Part shown: positions 16,649 through 25,768 of the stretch, in pieces
How the letters are laid out: each line of letters starts with the position of its first letter
Numbering within the stretch: the stretch's first letter is position 1
Source of the DNA: Marinifilum sp. N1E240
Lineage (GTDB): Bacteria; Bacteroidota; Bacteroidia; Bacteroidales; Marinifilaceae
Direction: 5' to 3'
Assembly (NCBI RefSeq): GCF_009295825.1
Contig: NZ_WHKF01000001.1
Coordinates: 709,088-773,087 of the forward strand
Length of the DNA stretch: 64,000 bases
The notes under the pieces: generated by a model
Database searches by the model: none
What the model was told of the DNA's origin: nothing
What the model saw: only the letters and a program-made list of their open reading frames with translations
Position numbers and translations under genes: made by a program

Positions 16649-18433
16649 TTAAAAACAATATTTATTCTCTTCAACTAATTTCTTCGCAATCAAACGGCGT
16701 TCTTCTTTGCTGTTTAAACCGCTGTGTTTGGTAAAGCGTTTCAATCCCAAAAGCATCATGCGCAGTTCATCACCCGATGATATGCTGTTGGCAGCATCTT
16801 TTGCATTTTTGTGAATGCGGTCGGCAGCATCGTAAAAGAAAACCTTACACATGGCAATTTGTTCCTGGCAAGCTTCTTCACCTTTGGTTTCTACTAACTT
16901 TTTCACACGAAGCAGAAGCGATTCAGCCTGATAGCAATCTATAATGATATCAGAGATATTCATTAGTATTTCCTGTTCTTCGCTTAGTTTCTGCATGAAC
17001 TTTTGAGCAGCAGCGCCAGAAATTAACAAAGCACACTTTTTGAATCCTAACGAAAGTTTGGTTTCAGGAGCTAATAAACGGGTATCCTCTTCACCAAAAT
17101 CAGGAATAGACATCAGTTCCTTAGCTACATTTTGAGAAGCACTTAGTAATGGCAATTCATTTTTGAATGCTTTTCTTAATAGAAAGTCGACAGTAAGCAT
17201 ACGATTAATTTCGTTGGTTCCCTCAAAAATTCTGTTGATACGAGCATCGCGATAAGCACGTTCCATAGGTGCTTCGGCAGAATATCCCATGCCACCATAA
17301 ATTTGAACACCTTCATCAACTACATAATCCAATGCTTCGGAACTGGCAACTTTCAAAATGGCAGCTTCGGCTGCAAATTCCTTTTGAGCTTGAATAAGTG
17401 CTTTCTCCTTTGGCATGCCTTCTTCCATAAGATGAAGCATGGTATTTTGCACATCGTTACTGCAGCGATAAATAGCAGATTCAATTGCATAGGTTCGAAT
17501 AGACTGTTCTGCCATTTTGTATTTAATAGCTCCAAAATTGGCAATCTCAGTTCCAAATTGAATGCGTTCATTGGAATAAGTAACCGAATTGGAAATTACT
17601 TTTTTGGCAGCTCCTAAAACAGCTGCTGCCAATTTAATCCTTCCATTATTCAGAATGTTTAATGCAATTTTAAATCCTTCACCACGCTCTCCTAAAAGGT
17701 TTCCCAATGGTATCTTGCAATCTTCGAAAAACATCATACAGGTCGAAGATCCCTTTATGCCCATTTTTTTTTCTTCTTGTCCAAGACTAATTCCCGGGAA
17801 GCTTTTCTCTACAATAAATGCGCTCAGGTTTTTGTCATCATCAATTTTGGCAAAAACGGTATAAATATCTGCAAAACCGCCGTTGGTAATCCACATTTTT
17901 TGTCCGTTAAGAATGTAATGCGATCCATCGTTGGAAAGTTTCACCTTACTTTTCCCTGAATTGGCATCAGAGCCTGAACCTGGTTCGGTCAAACAGTAGG
18001 CTCCTTTATATTCGCCACTTGCCAACATTGGCAAGTATTTTTCTTTTTGCCCCTGTGTGCCATAGTAGAGGATTGGTAAAGTGCCAATACCTACATGTGC
18101 AGCATAAGCCACAGCAAATGAACTGTAAGTTCCCATTATCTCAGTGCTTAGCATTGAGGTATTCATATCCTGACCAAACCCGCCATATTCTTCAGGTACC
18201 GAAATGCCTAGTAAGCCCAGTTCTCCAGCCTTATCCATTAGAGAAGTCATTAAGTCTTCTTCCTGGCTATCGATTCTATCCTGAAGTGGGAAAATTTCTT
18301 TTTCCTGAAAATCCCTACAGGTATCCATGATCATCTTTTGCTCTTCCGAAATTTCTTCCGGAATAAAAATATCTTGTGGCATTGTTTCCTTTACCAGGAA
18401 TTGTCCGCCTTTTACAGTTTTAATCTTTTCCAT
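16649..18433 (-). CDS. fadE: Acyl-CoA dehydrogenase
   Basis: The 594-residue flavoprotein performs the first oxidation of beta-oxidation (acyl-CoA to trans-2-enoyl-CoA). The N-terminal helical and middle beta domains carry CLTEPGSGSDANS (about 147-159) and NGQKMWITNGG (about 176-186). The C-terminal domain carries IYGGMGYSAEAPMERAYRDARI and the catalytic Glu404 of FEGTNEI. About 170 residues extend past the usual ACAD core, as in VLCAD/ACAD9 and Bacillus FadE, which has the same length. It is the last gene of the operon, 20 bp after fadA. The electron acceptor (ETF) is not encoded nearby. Confidence 0.94.
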   Translation of the reverse strand: MEKIKTVKGGQFLVKETMPQDIFIPEEISEEQKMIMDTCRDFQEKEIFPLQDRIDSQEEDLMTSLMDKAGELGLLGISVPEEYGGFGQDMNTSMLSTEIMGTYSSFAVAYAAHVGIGTLPILYYGTQGQKEKYLPMLASGEYKGAYCLTEPGSGSDANSGKSKVKLSNDGSHYILNGQKMWITNGGFADIYTVFAKIDDDKNLSAFIVEKSFPGISLGQEEKKMGIKGSSTCMMFFEDCKIPLGNLLGERGEGFKIALNILNNGRIKLAAAVLGAAKKVISNSVTYSNERIQFGTEIANFGAIKYKMAEQSIRTYAIESAIYRCSNDVQNTMLHLMEEGMPKEKALIQAQKEFAAEAAILKVASSEALDYVVDEGVQIYGGMGYSAEAPMERAYRDARINRIFEGTNEINRMLTVDFLLRKAFKNELPLLSASQNVAKELMSIPDFGEEDTRLLAPETKLSLGFKKCALLISGAAAQKFMQKLSEEQEILMNISDIIIDCYQAESLLLRVKKLVETKGEEACQEQIAMCKVFFYDAADRIHKNAKDAANSISSGDELRMMLLGLKRFTKHSGLNSKEERRLIAKKLVEENKYCF

Positions 18434-18453
18434 ATGGTAAGTGTTTATGCGGT

Positions 18454-19629
18454 TTATAAAAGTTCAAAAATTCCGGCAGCCCCTTGTCCTGATCCAACAC
18501 ACATGGTAACCATGCCATACTTTTGTTTTCTCTTTCTCATTTCATGTAATAATTGAACCGAAAGTTTTGTTCCTGTGCATCCCAAGGGATGACCTAAGGC
18601 AATGGCTCCACCATTTACGTTGGTGATTTCTGGATTCATATCCAATTCTTTCATTACCGATAAAGCCTGAACTGCAAATGCTTCATTTAGCTCAATTTGC
18701 TCCATCTGATTCATTTTCATTCCTGCTCGTTTCAACACTTTTGGAATGGCTTCAACAGGACCAATTCCCATGTGTTTTGGCTCTACACCCGCAATAGAAT
18801 AGGATACAAAGCGAGCAATAGGTTGAACATTCAGCTGTTTCAACATCTTTTCAGATACAACCAAAACAAATGCCGCACCATCAGAGGTTTGTGATGAATT
18901 ACCGGCAGTTACAGTACCACCCTGAGCAAAAACAGGTCGTAGTTTTGATAATCCTTCTACGCTAGTGCCAACTCTTGGTCCTTCATCAGTTGCAACAATA
19001 TGCTCTTTGCTTTCAGCTTTATCTTTACTATTTACAAATGTCTCGGTAACTGTAATTGGAACAATTTCGTCGGCGAATCGGTTTTGAGAAAGTGCTTCCA
19101 GTGCTTTACGATGGGAGTGAAATGCAAATTCATCTTGTTCGGTACGAGAAATATTAAATTTTTTTTGAAGAGCTTCTGCTGTGATTCCCATGTTCCAATA
19201 CCAATCGGGATTCGATTTAGAAATTCCTAAATTTGGAACCAATCGCCAACCACCCATTGGCATCAGCGACATCATTTCCACACCACCTGCCAAAATACAA
19301 TCTGCTAATCCAGCCTCAATTTTCGAGGCAGCAATAGCAATAGTTTCTAGTCCAGAGGAACAATATCTATTCACGGTCATGCCAGGAACACGAATATTAT
19401 CTAATCCCATTATGGCAATCATTCTTCCAATATTTAAGCCTTGCTCTGCCTCAGGTGTGGCATTTCCCACAATTACATCATCTATCATCAAAGGGCTTAA
19501 ATTTGGTGTATTTTTCATGATATGTTGAATCACTCGTGCAGCCATATCATCTGGTCTGATGAGGCGAAGTTTGCCTTTTTTTGCTTTACCAACGGCGGTT
19601 CTGTATGCAGCTACTATATATGCGTTCAT
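18454..19629 (-). CDS. fadA: Acetyl-CoA C-acyltransferase (3-ketoacyl-CoA thiolase)
   Basis: The 391-residue thiolase cleaves 3-ketoacyl-CoA to acetyl-CoA and a shortened acyl-CoA. All catalytic elements are visible: nucleophile Cys90 in NRYCSSGLE, NEAFAVQAL, His347 in GHPLGCTG and Cys377 in CVGSGQGA. Length and motifs match degradative thiolases. It lies between fadN (29-bp gap) and fadE (20-bp gap), the same order as Bacillus fadN-fadA-fadE. Confidence 0.95.
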   Translation of the reverse strand: MNAYIVAAYRTAVGKAKKGKLRLIRPDDMAARVIQHIMKNTPNLSPLMIDDVIVGNATPEAEQGLNIGRMIAIMGLDNIRVPGMTVNRYCSSGLETIAIAASKIEAGLADCILAGGVEMMSLMPMGGWRLVPNLGISKSNPDWYWNMGITAEALQKKFNISRTEQDEFAFHSHRKALEALSQNRFADEIVPITVTETFVNSKDKAESKEHIVATDEGPRVGTSVEGLSKLRPVFAQGGTVTAGNSSQTSDGAAFVLVVSEKMLKQLNVQPIARFVSYSIAGVEPKHMGIGPVEAIPKVLKRAGMKMNQMEQIELNEAFAVQALSVMKELDMNPEITNVNGGAIALGHPLGCTGTKLSVQLLHEMRKRKQKYGMVTMCVGSGQGAAGIFELL

Positions 19630-19658
19630 AATCTTGTTTTTTGAGGTTAGTAAAGAGT

Positions 19659-22058
19659 TTAATTGCGAAGAATTTTACCTTTTTGTAGTAAACTTTGCAT
19701 GCGTTCCAAGGTTTTCTTTTGTTGGCAAAGTTTTACAAATGCCATCCTTTCTAAATTTAACAGATAGTTTTCTGAGACTCTTGTTGGTTCGCTTAATTCT
19801 CCACCACTAAGCACCTTACCCAATTCAATGGAAAGCAATTTGTCGTATTCTGATATGTAATTTCCAACCTCCATTCCATCTGCTCCAGAATAAACCAAAG
19901 CCAGACCTTCACTTCCCAATACAGTTATGTCTTTGGTTGGTAGAGGAGGAGTGTAGCCTTTTTCCACCATTAGTAAAGCAGCTTTTTTCGCATAGCTCAA
20001 TTGATGTTTCTTACTTACAATTACTTCATCAACATCCTTGCGCAAGTATCCCAATTCGAATGCTTCATATGCCGAAGTCGACACTTTAGCTTGTCCTATG
20101 CTTAAGAATTTATCACGGAAACGGTTTGTTCTGATATCACCTGGAGTTATTTCTTTTGATAGTCGGTAGGCAAACTCTTTGGTACCACCTCCAGCGGGTA
20201 TAACTCCAACTCCTAATTCCACCAACCCCATATAAGTTTCAGCATGAGCAATTACCTTATCGGTATGCATGCAAATTTCACACCCTCCACCTAAACTCAT
20301 TCCATGTGGTGCAGCAATTACAGGAACGGGTGCATATTTAAGTTTTAACATGGTGTTTTGGAAAGTACGTACCACCATATCTAATTCCTCAAATTCTTGT
20401 TCAATGGCTAACATAAATACTAAACCAATATTGGCTCCAGCAGAGAAATTTTCTCCTTCGTTAGAGATAATCAGAGCTTTATGGTCCAATTCTGCCAATT
20501 CCAGTGCCTTATTGATTCCTTGAATGATTTCGCTACCGATGGTATTCATTTTTGTATGAAACTCAAGATTGATAACACCATCTCCTAAATCAATTATGCT
20601 TGCCCCTTCGTTACTCCAAAGGGTGTTTGAAGGTCGAAGATTATTGAGTAGTAAGAGTTTTTCTGTGCCTGGTATGGTTTGATATTGGTTTGTATTAACA
20701 TCGTAGTATTGTTTGTTGCCATTTTTCAGTTGATAAAAACTTAAGTCATCCTGAACCATGTTATAAACCCAATTGGCAGCTTTAAATCCCATTGCTTCCA
20801 TTATTGGGAGTGATTCTTTAATTCCTATGCTTTTCCATATTTCGAATGGACCCATTCCCCAGGCAAAACCAGAACAAATGGCTTCATCAATCTTATAAAG
20901 CTCATCACTAATCTCAGGCATTCGGTTAGAAACATAGGCAAACAATCCAAAAAATAGCTTCTGATAGAATTTATTTACTTTACTATTTCCCTTTAGTAGT
21001 ACTTTGAATCGATTGTTAAGATGAGGAACGGCTTTTGCAGCTTCGAATTCTGCAAATTTGATTTTTTGTTTGTCCTGATATTCAAAATTCGTCAGGTTAA
21101 GACTCTTGATCTCACTTTTTCCATCAACCTTTACTTTTTTGTAGAATCCTTGTCCGGTTTTTGCTCCCAGCCATTGGTTTCCCATCATTTGCTTTATGAA
21201 TTCAGGTATTTGAAAAACATCAATACCTTCATCGTTTGGTAATGTTTTCTGTAAGTTTTGAGCAACAAAAACGAGTGTATCTAATCCAACTACATCACAA
21301 GTGCGAAAGGTTGCTGATTTAGCTCGACCGATTATTGGACCAGTGAGTTTGTCTATCTCTTCAACCGAAAAACCAAATTCATCTATTAAATGAAAAACCG
21401 ACATCATCGAATATACTCCAACACGATTGGCAATAAATGTAGGTGTATCCTTACAGATAACTACAGATTTGCCTAGGAATCGTTCACCAAAATCAGTCAA
21501 AAAATCAATAACTTCCTGACTTGTTTTAGATGATGGAATAATTTCTAATAGCTTTAAATATCGTGGTGGATTGAAAAAGTGAGTTCCACAAAAGTGAGCC
21601 GAGAAATCTTCCGATCTTTCATGAATTAACATTTGAATGGGAATACCGGAAGTATTACTTGTAATTAAAGAACCGGGTTTTCGGTATTCTTCTATTTTAG
21701 AGTAAAATTCTTGTTTGATTTTTAAATTTTCAACAATCACTTCAATTATCCAATCGCAATCGGATATTTTGTGTAAATCATCTTCAAAATTTCCAGTGTT
21801 AATTCTATCAGAAAATGTTTTTAGATATAGAGGTGCAGGTCTTAATTTAATGGTTTTGTTATACAGTTCATTCACAATTCGATTCCGAACTTTTGGATGA
21901 CTGAGAGACAAACCTGCATTGTTTTCATGCTCATTTAATTCTTTTGGAGGCATATCAAGAAGAAGAACTTCTACGCCTACATTTGCAAAATGACAGGCAA
22001 TTTGGGCTCCCATAACTCCTGCGCCCAAAACTGCAACTTTTCTTATTTTACGAGTCAT
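19659..22058 (-). CDS. fadN: Bifunctional 3-hydroxyacyl-CoA dehydrogenase/enoyl-CoA hydratase (FadN type)
   Basis: This 799-residue fusion carries the two middle steps of beta-oxidation. The dehydrogenase comes first: Rossmann motif GAGVMG at residues 12-17, then HFFNPP...LEIIP and CKDTPTFIANRVG, then a second 3HCDH C-terminal-type segment (about 360-450). The enoyl-CoA hydratase domain is C-terminal (about 490-700) with GENFSAGANIG and GMSLGGGCE. This is the reverse of the E. coli FadB order and matches Bacillus FadN. Translation probably starts at MTRKIRKVAVLG. It lies 36 bp after the acyl-CoA ligase gene. Confidence 0.95.
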   Translation of the reverse strand: MTRKIRKVAVLGAGVMGAQIACHFANVGVEVLLLDMPPKELNEHENNAGLSLSHPKVRNRIVNELYNKTIKLRPAPLYLKTFSDRINTGNFEDDLHKISDCDWIIEVIVENLKIKQEFYSKIEEYRKPGSLITSNTSGIPIQMLIHERSEDFSAHFCGTHFFNPPRYLKLLEIIPSSKTSQEVIDFLTDFGERFLGKSVVICKDTPTFIANRVGVYSMMSVFHLIDEFGFSVEEIDKLTGPIIGRAKSATFRTCDVVGLDTLVFVAQNLQKTLPNDEGIDVFQIPEFIKQMMGNQWLGAKTGQGFYKKVKVDGKSEIKSLNLTNFEYQDKQKIKFAEFEAAKAVPHLNNRFKVLLKGNSKVNKFYQKLFFGLFAYVSNRMPEISDELYKIDEAICSGFAWGMGPFEIWKSIGIKESLPIMEAMGFKAANWVYNMVQDDLSFYQLKNGNKQYYDVNTNQYQTIPGTEKLLLLNNLRPSNTLWSNEGASIIDLGDGVINLEFHTKMNTIGSEIIQGINKALELAELDHKALIISNEGENFSAGANIGLVFMLAIEQEFEELDMVVRTFQNTMLKLKYAPVPVIAAPHGMSLGGGCEICMHTDKVIAHAETYMGLVELGVGVIPAGGGTKEFAYRLSKEITPGDIRTNRFRDKFLSIGQAKVSTSAYEAFELGYLRKDVDEVIVSKKHQLSYAKKAALLMVEKGYTPPLPTKDITVLGSEGLALVYSGADGMEVGNYISEYDKLLSIELGKVLSGGELSEPTRVSENYLLNLERMAFVKLCQQKKTLERMQSLLQKGKILRN

Positions 22059-22094
22059 ATTTTATTTATTATAGTGTGTGAATTGAGAATAGAT

Positions 22095-23879
22095 TTACTC
22101 CGATTCTTCATAAGCATAGATATCTTGTATCAAATGATCGTATTTAGTTTTTAAAACTTTACGTTTTAACTTGAGAGTAGGAGATAGTTCATCGCTATCG
22201 GGAGTCCAAACATCCGGTACCAATCGGCAGGTTTTAATTTTCTTAGGTCTATCTAAATTAATATTGGTTTTTTCAATTTCTTTCCAAATTCTCATTTGAA
22301 TTCGTTCACTTTCAATGATCTTTTCAGGACTGCCAAATTCCAGCTTTTTACGTTTACAGTACTCTTTCAAAAATTCAAAATCGGGTGATACAATTACCGC
22401 TGGAAATCTTCGGAATTCACCTATAACAATCGCCTGATCAATAAAAGGAGATTCCTTTAATTTGTTCTCTATTACCTGGGGGGCAATGTAAATTCCACCT
22501 GATGTTTTGAATATTTCTTTTTTTCGATCTGTGATTTTAAGGAATCGATTCTCAACCATACAGCCAATATCGCCGGTATGAAACCATCCATCTTCATCAA
22601 TTACTTTTTTTGTTAATTCCGGATTTTTATAGTAACCGAGCATAATGTTTGGTCCTCGTGCCAATATTTCTCCATCCTCAGCTATTTTTACCTCTACACC
22701 TTCCAAAACCGGACCTACTGTACCAAATTTTACATCGGGATAAGCATTTTGGTTTGCAGCAATTATAGGTGAGGTTTCAGTTAATCCATAGCCTTCCTGA
22801 ACAGGGATTCCAGCAGCCCAAAATAATCTTTCCAATCGAACCTGTAGGGCAGCACCTCCTGAACACATAAACATGATGTTTCCTCCAAGGGCTTCTTGCC
22901 ATTTGCTAAAGATTAATTTGCGGGCAATGCCTAATTTGAAACTATACCACCAGCCATTGCTACCATTCAATTCAAATTTCTGTCCTAGGTTAACAGCCCA
23001 CATAAAAATTGATTTTTTAAGGAAGGGAAGACTTTTTCCCTTAGCCATAATCTTATCATAGACTTTTTCTAATAATCGGGGAACGGTTGCGAAGCCATGT
23101 GGTTTTAATTCTCTTAAATTATCACCAATAGTTTCCATGCTTTCGGCATAGTAAATACTAATTCCTTTATACTGATATTGATAATTCACCATGCGTTCAT
23201 ATACATGATTGATAGGTAAAAAACTCAAACATTTATGATTGGAATTTAAAATTAAGCGTGCCGCTGATGCCAAAACATTGCTTGTGAAATTTTTGTGAGA
23301 TAGCATTACTCCTTTTGGGTTTCCTGTTGTGCCTGATGTGTAAATGATAGTTAATAAATCATCTGGTTGAATGCTCTTTTTCAGATCTAATAAGCGTTCA
23401 GATTGTTTTTCTTTAACTTCTTCTCCAATATCGAGAAGTTTGGTCCAGTGAGTTGCAGAATTGACTTTATCAAATGCAAATACATATTTTACAGATGGGT
23501 GATCTTTCAATAATGGAGCAATCTTTTTGTAAAGATGATGATCTGAGATAAAAATGGCAATGGGTTCACAATGCCTGATAATAAAATCATAGCTTTTTGG
23601 GCTGATTGTTGGATACAAAGGAACATGAACGGCGCCAATTTGAGCCAAAGCCATGTCTAAAAAGTTCCACTCTGGACGATTATTTGATATGGAGATTACC
23701 TTGTCTCCTTTGGAAATGTTCTTGTCCAAAAAAGCATAACTCATCAAGTTGGAATAGTTGAGATATTGCTTTGTTGAATAACTATGCCATTCACCATTTT
23801 CCTTTTTTGCAAAGGCATCTGTTTTATCAAGGAAATTATCCCTGTAATTATCGAGTAAATCAAAAATGCGCGTAACCAT
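22095..23879 (-). CDS. Long-chain acyl-CoA synthetase (AMP-forming)
   Basis: The 594-residue adenylate-forming ligase activates fatty acids to acyl-CoA, feeding the three downstream beta-oxidation enzymes. Motifs are the P-loop IIYTSGTTGNPKGVMLSHKN (about 184-203), GYGLTETSP (about 369-377), DGWFHTGDIG and the C-terminal DRKKEIFKTSGG. It is the first gene of the operon, with about 290 bp upstream. Chain-length preference cannot be read; the architecture is the 600-residue FadD15/ACSBG type. Confidence 0.93.
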   Translation of the reverse strand: MVTRIFDLLDNYRDNFLDKTDAFAKKENGEWHSYSTKQYLNYSNLMSYAFLDKNISKGDKVISISNNRPEWNFLDMALAQIGAVHVPLYPTISPKSYDFIIRHCEPIAIFISDHHLYKKIAPLLKDHPSVKYVFAFDKVNSATHWTKLLDIGEEVKEKQSERLLDLKKSIQPDDLLTIIYTSGTTGNPKGVMLSHKNFTSNVLASAARLILNSNHKCLSFLPINHVYERMVNYQYQYKGISIYYAESMETIGDNLRELKPHGFATVPRLLEKVYDKIMAKGKSLPFLKKSIFMWAVNLGQKFELNGSNGWWYSFKLGIARKLIFSKWQEALGGNIMFMCSGGAALQVRLERLFWAAGIPVQEGYGLTETSPIIAANQNAYPDVKFGTVGPVLEGVEVKIAEDGEILARGPNIMLGYYKNPELTKKVIDEDGWFHTGDIGCMVENRFLKITDRKKEIFKTSGGIYIAPQVIENKLKESPFIDQAIVIGEFRRFPAVIVSPDFEFLKEYCKRKKLEFGSPEKIIESERIQMRIWKEIEKTNINLDRPKKIKTCRLVPDVWTPDSDELSPTLKLKRKVLKTKYDHLIQDIYAYEESE

Positions 23880-24131
23880 AATTTTGAGATTAAAGTATGT
23901 AAGGTATTACAGCAATTCGATCAATTTTAATGTTTAACCGAGGCGCAAAATAGAATCAGTCTCTTATAAAAGAGATGAGAGGATAAATTGTGATTTAAGT
24001 TTTGTGTAAGAAGTGATTTGGGAGTTGGGACCGAATATTTTTCGGAGTCTTATTACACTATATAAAATTTACGAAAAGGTTTTCGAAAATAAAAGAATTA
24101 TTGGTGAGAACTCTTTTTTTTTTGGTAAGCG

Positions 24132-24159
24132 AAAAAAAAGGAAGCTTTTAAAAGCTTCC
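24132..24159 (-). terminator. Terminator of the fmt operon
   Basis: GGAAGCTTTTAAAAGCTTCC is a perfect 20-nt palindrome, followed on the minus strand by T8. It lies about 10 bp past the fmt stop. Confidence 0.85.
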
Positions 24160-24168
24160 TTTGAAATA

Positions 24169-25125
24169 TTATAAATGATAGTTGGATATTTGTTGAAATC
24201 CGCGAAGGAAATCTTCTACATTCATTCTCTTTTTGCCTGCTTGTTGTAACATATTAATAGATATATATCCACCATCAACAGCAACTTTCAGATATTTTTT
24301 TCCATCGGTATGCAGACTTCCAATTTTATGTTGGTGCGAAACAATTTCTTTGTTGGTTCCAAATACTTTTAAACCGATATTTTTTCCTTCTTCATTTGGA
24401 ATTAATTCAGTCCAGGCTGCAGGATAAGGGCTTAAACCTCTTATTAAATTGTGAATAGAATCAATACTTTTGCTCCAATCTACTTTGCAATCCTCCTTGA
24501 AAATTTTTGGTGCAGATTTTAAAGTTTCTGTATCTAAACTTTCTTGTGGAATTTGAGGGTAGTCTTCAGCTTCAATTGCTTTTACTGTTTTTACGACAAG
24601 CTCAGAACCAATATTCATTAATTTGTCATGAATAACTTCAACATTGTCATTTTCGTCAATATTAGTTTTTTCTTGAAAAAGAATGTTTCCAGTATCAATT
24701 TCGTGCTGTAAAAGAAAGGTTGAAACGCCAGTTTCTTTATCGCCATTAATAATTGCCCAGTTGATAGGAGCTGCTCCTCGGTATTGCGGTAGAAGAGATG
24801 CATGTAGATTTAATGTTCCATACTTTGGCATGTTCCAAACTACTTCAGGTAACATTTTAAATGCAACTACCACCTGTAAGTCAGCTTCAAGAGCTCTAAG
24901 ATCATTCAGGAACTCTTCATTTCTAAATTTTTCAGGTTGAAGAATTTTTAATCCTTTTGAAACGGCAAATTTTTTAACTGCAGCTTCTTGTATTTTTTGA
25001 CCTCTACCGGCAGGTTTGTCTGGGTTGGTTACAACACCAACTATATTACATCCTGCATTTAACAGAGCTTCTAAAGGAGCTACGGCAAAATCAGGAGTCC
25101 CCATATATACAATTTTCAAACTCAT
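24169..25125 (-). CDS. fmt: Methionyl-tRNA formyltransferase
   Basis: The 318-residue enzyme formylates initiator Met-tRNA. The N-terminal formyltransferase domain starts with IVYMGTPDFAVAPLEAL and contains NLHASLLPQYRGAAPINWAI, where the Asn-His pair and SLLP loop are catalytic. The C-terminal OB-like domain (about 205-315) includes the family pattern IRGLSPYPAAWTEL. It is the last gene of a tight cluster and begins 3 bp after the DUF5522 gene. No def is adjacent. Confidence 0.96.
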   Translation of the reverse strand: MSLKIVYMGTPDFAVAPLEALLNAGCNIVGVVTNPDKPAGRGQKIQEAAVKKFAVSKGLKILQPEKFRNEEFLNDLRALEADLQVVVAFKMLPEVVWNMPKYGTLNLHASLLPQYRGAAPINWAIINGDKETGVSTFLLQHEIDTGNILFQEKTNIDENDNVEVIHDKLMNIGSELVVKTVKAIEAEDYPQIPQESLDTETLKSAPKIFKEDCKVDWSKSIDSIHNLIRGLSPYPAAWTELIPNEEGKNIGLKVFGTNKEIVSHQHKIGSLHTDGKKYLKVAVDGGYISINMLQQAGKKRMNVEDFLRGFQQISNYHL

Positions 25126-25128
25126 AGC

Positions 25129-25296
25129 TTACTCTTTTATTGTTCTGTTACCTTTGTTGTGTTTTGGAAAATAAGGGCAGTGTTTGCAGCCATTACCACA
25201 GCAATAACCTCTTTCAGTTAAATATTTTTTGGTGAGAATACGATATCCATCAGGACTCATATAGTAATCTATATCTGGTTTTAAATCATCAAACAT
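25129..25296 (-). CDS. Small Cys-rich DUF5522-type protein
   Basis: This 55-residue gene is easy to miss because of its size. The protein reads MFDDLKPDIDYYMSPDGYRI, then TKKYLTERG and YCCGNGCKHCPY. Cys32, Cys33, Cys37 and Cys40 with the CCGxGCxHCPY pattern define a small, widely conserved Cys-rich family (DUF5522), probably metal- or Fe-S-binding. It starts 1 bp after the upstream lipoprotein stop and ends 3 bp before fmt, so it is translated within the operon. Family recognition is by motif; function unknown. Confidence 0.85.
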   Translation of the reverse strand: MFDDLKPDIDYYMSPDGYRILTKKYLTERGYCCGNGCKHCPYFPKHNKGNRTIKE

Positions 25297-25297
25297 A

Positions 25298-25768
25298 TTA
25301 GTTTTGTTTTATTTGTAAAAACTCTTTTATGCTTTCATTCTTAATGGTTACGGAAAGATGATAATGTGAGATTTTGTATTGTTCATCTTCTATAATGATA
25401 ACACCAGAACCTCTGCACACACCCATCCATGTATCTAAAAGTTCATCGAACCAAATGGTTTTTTTATCAGATGAAAGATATATTTTTCGATCAAAAGGCT
25501 TAAAATCCCAGGTAGTTCCTTTGTCAAAATAGGGTTTGCAAAATTGATGAAATTCTTCCTTTGTCCATCTTTCGCCAGGATCTGTTCCAATGTAAATGGC
25601 ATCTTTACTCATTAAATCAAAATAGGTGTCCAGTTTTGCATTAGCTGCTGCCTGATGCCAATTATCTATAAGATTTAAGATTTGATTTTCACCTACAGCT
25701 TTATTATTGCTGCAGGATGAAAACAGTAAGAATGTGCTAATTGTGTATAAAATAATGAATTTACGCAT
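25298..25768 (-). CDS. Lipoprotein with SnoaL/NTF2-like (DUF4440-type) domain
   Basis: I start at MRKFIILYTISTFLLFSSCS, giving a 156-residue lipoprotein (LFSSC lipobox, Cys19). An in-frame upstream extension would run into the preceding gene without a signal and was rejected. The mature part looks like a cone-shaped NTF2/SnoaL-like fold: helix ILNLIDNWHQAAANAKLDTY, then DAIYIGTDPGERWTKEEF and later strands ending in HYHLSVTI. Such domains bind small ligands or act as ketosteroid-isomerase-like enzymes; the ligand is unknown. The ATG overlaps the LptF/G permease stop (ATGCGTAA, 8 bp), indicating translational coupling. Confidence 0.82.
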   Translation of the reverse strand: MRKFIILYTISTFLLFSSCSNNKAVGENQILNLIDNWHQAAANAKLDTYFDLMSKDAIYIGTDPGERWTKEEFHQFCKPYFDKGTTWDFKPFDRKIYLSSDKKTIWFDELLDTWMGVCRGSGVIIIEDEQYKISHYHLSVTIKNESIKEFLQIKQN

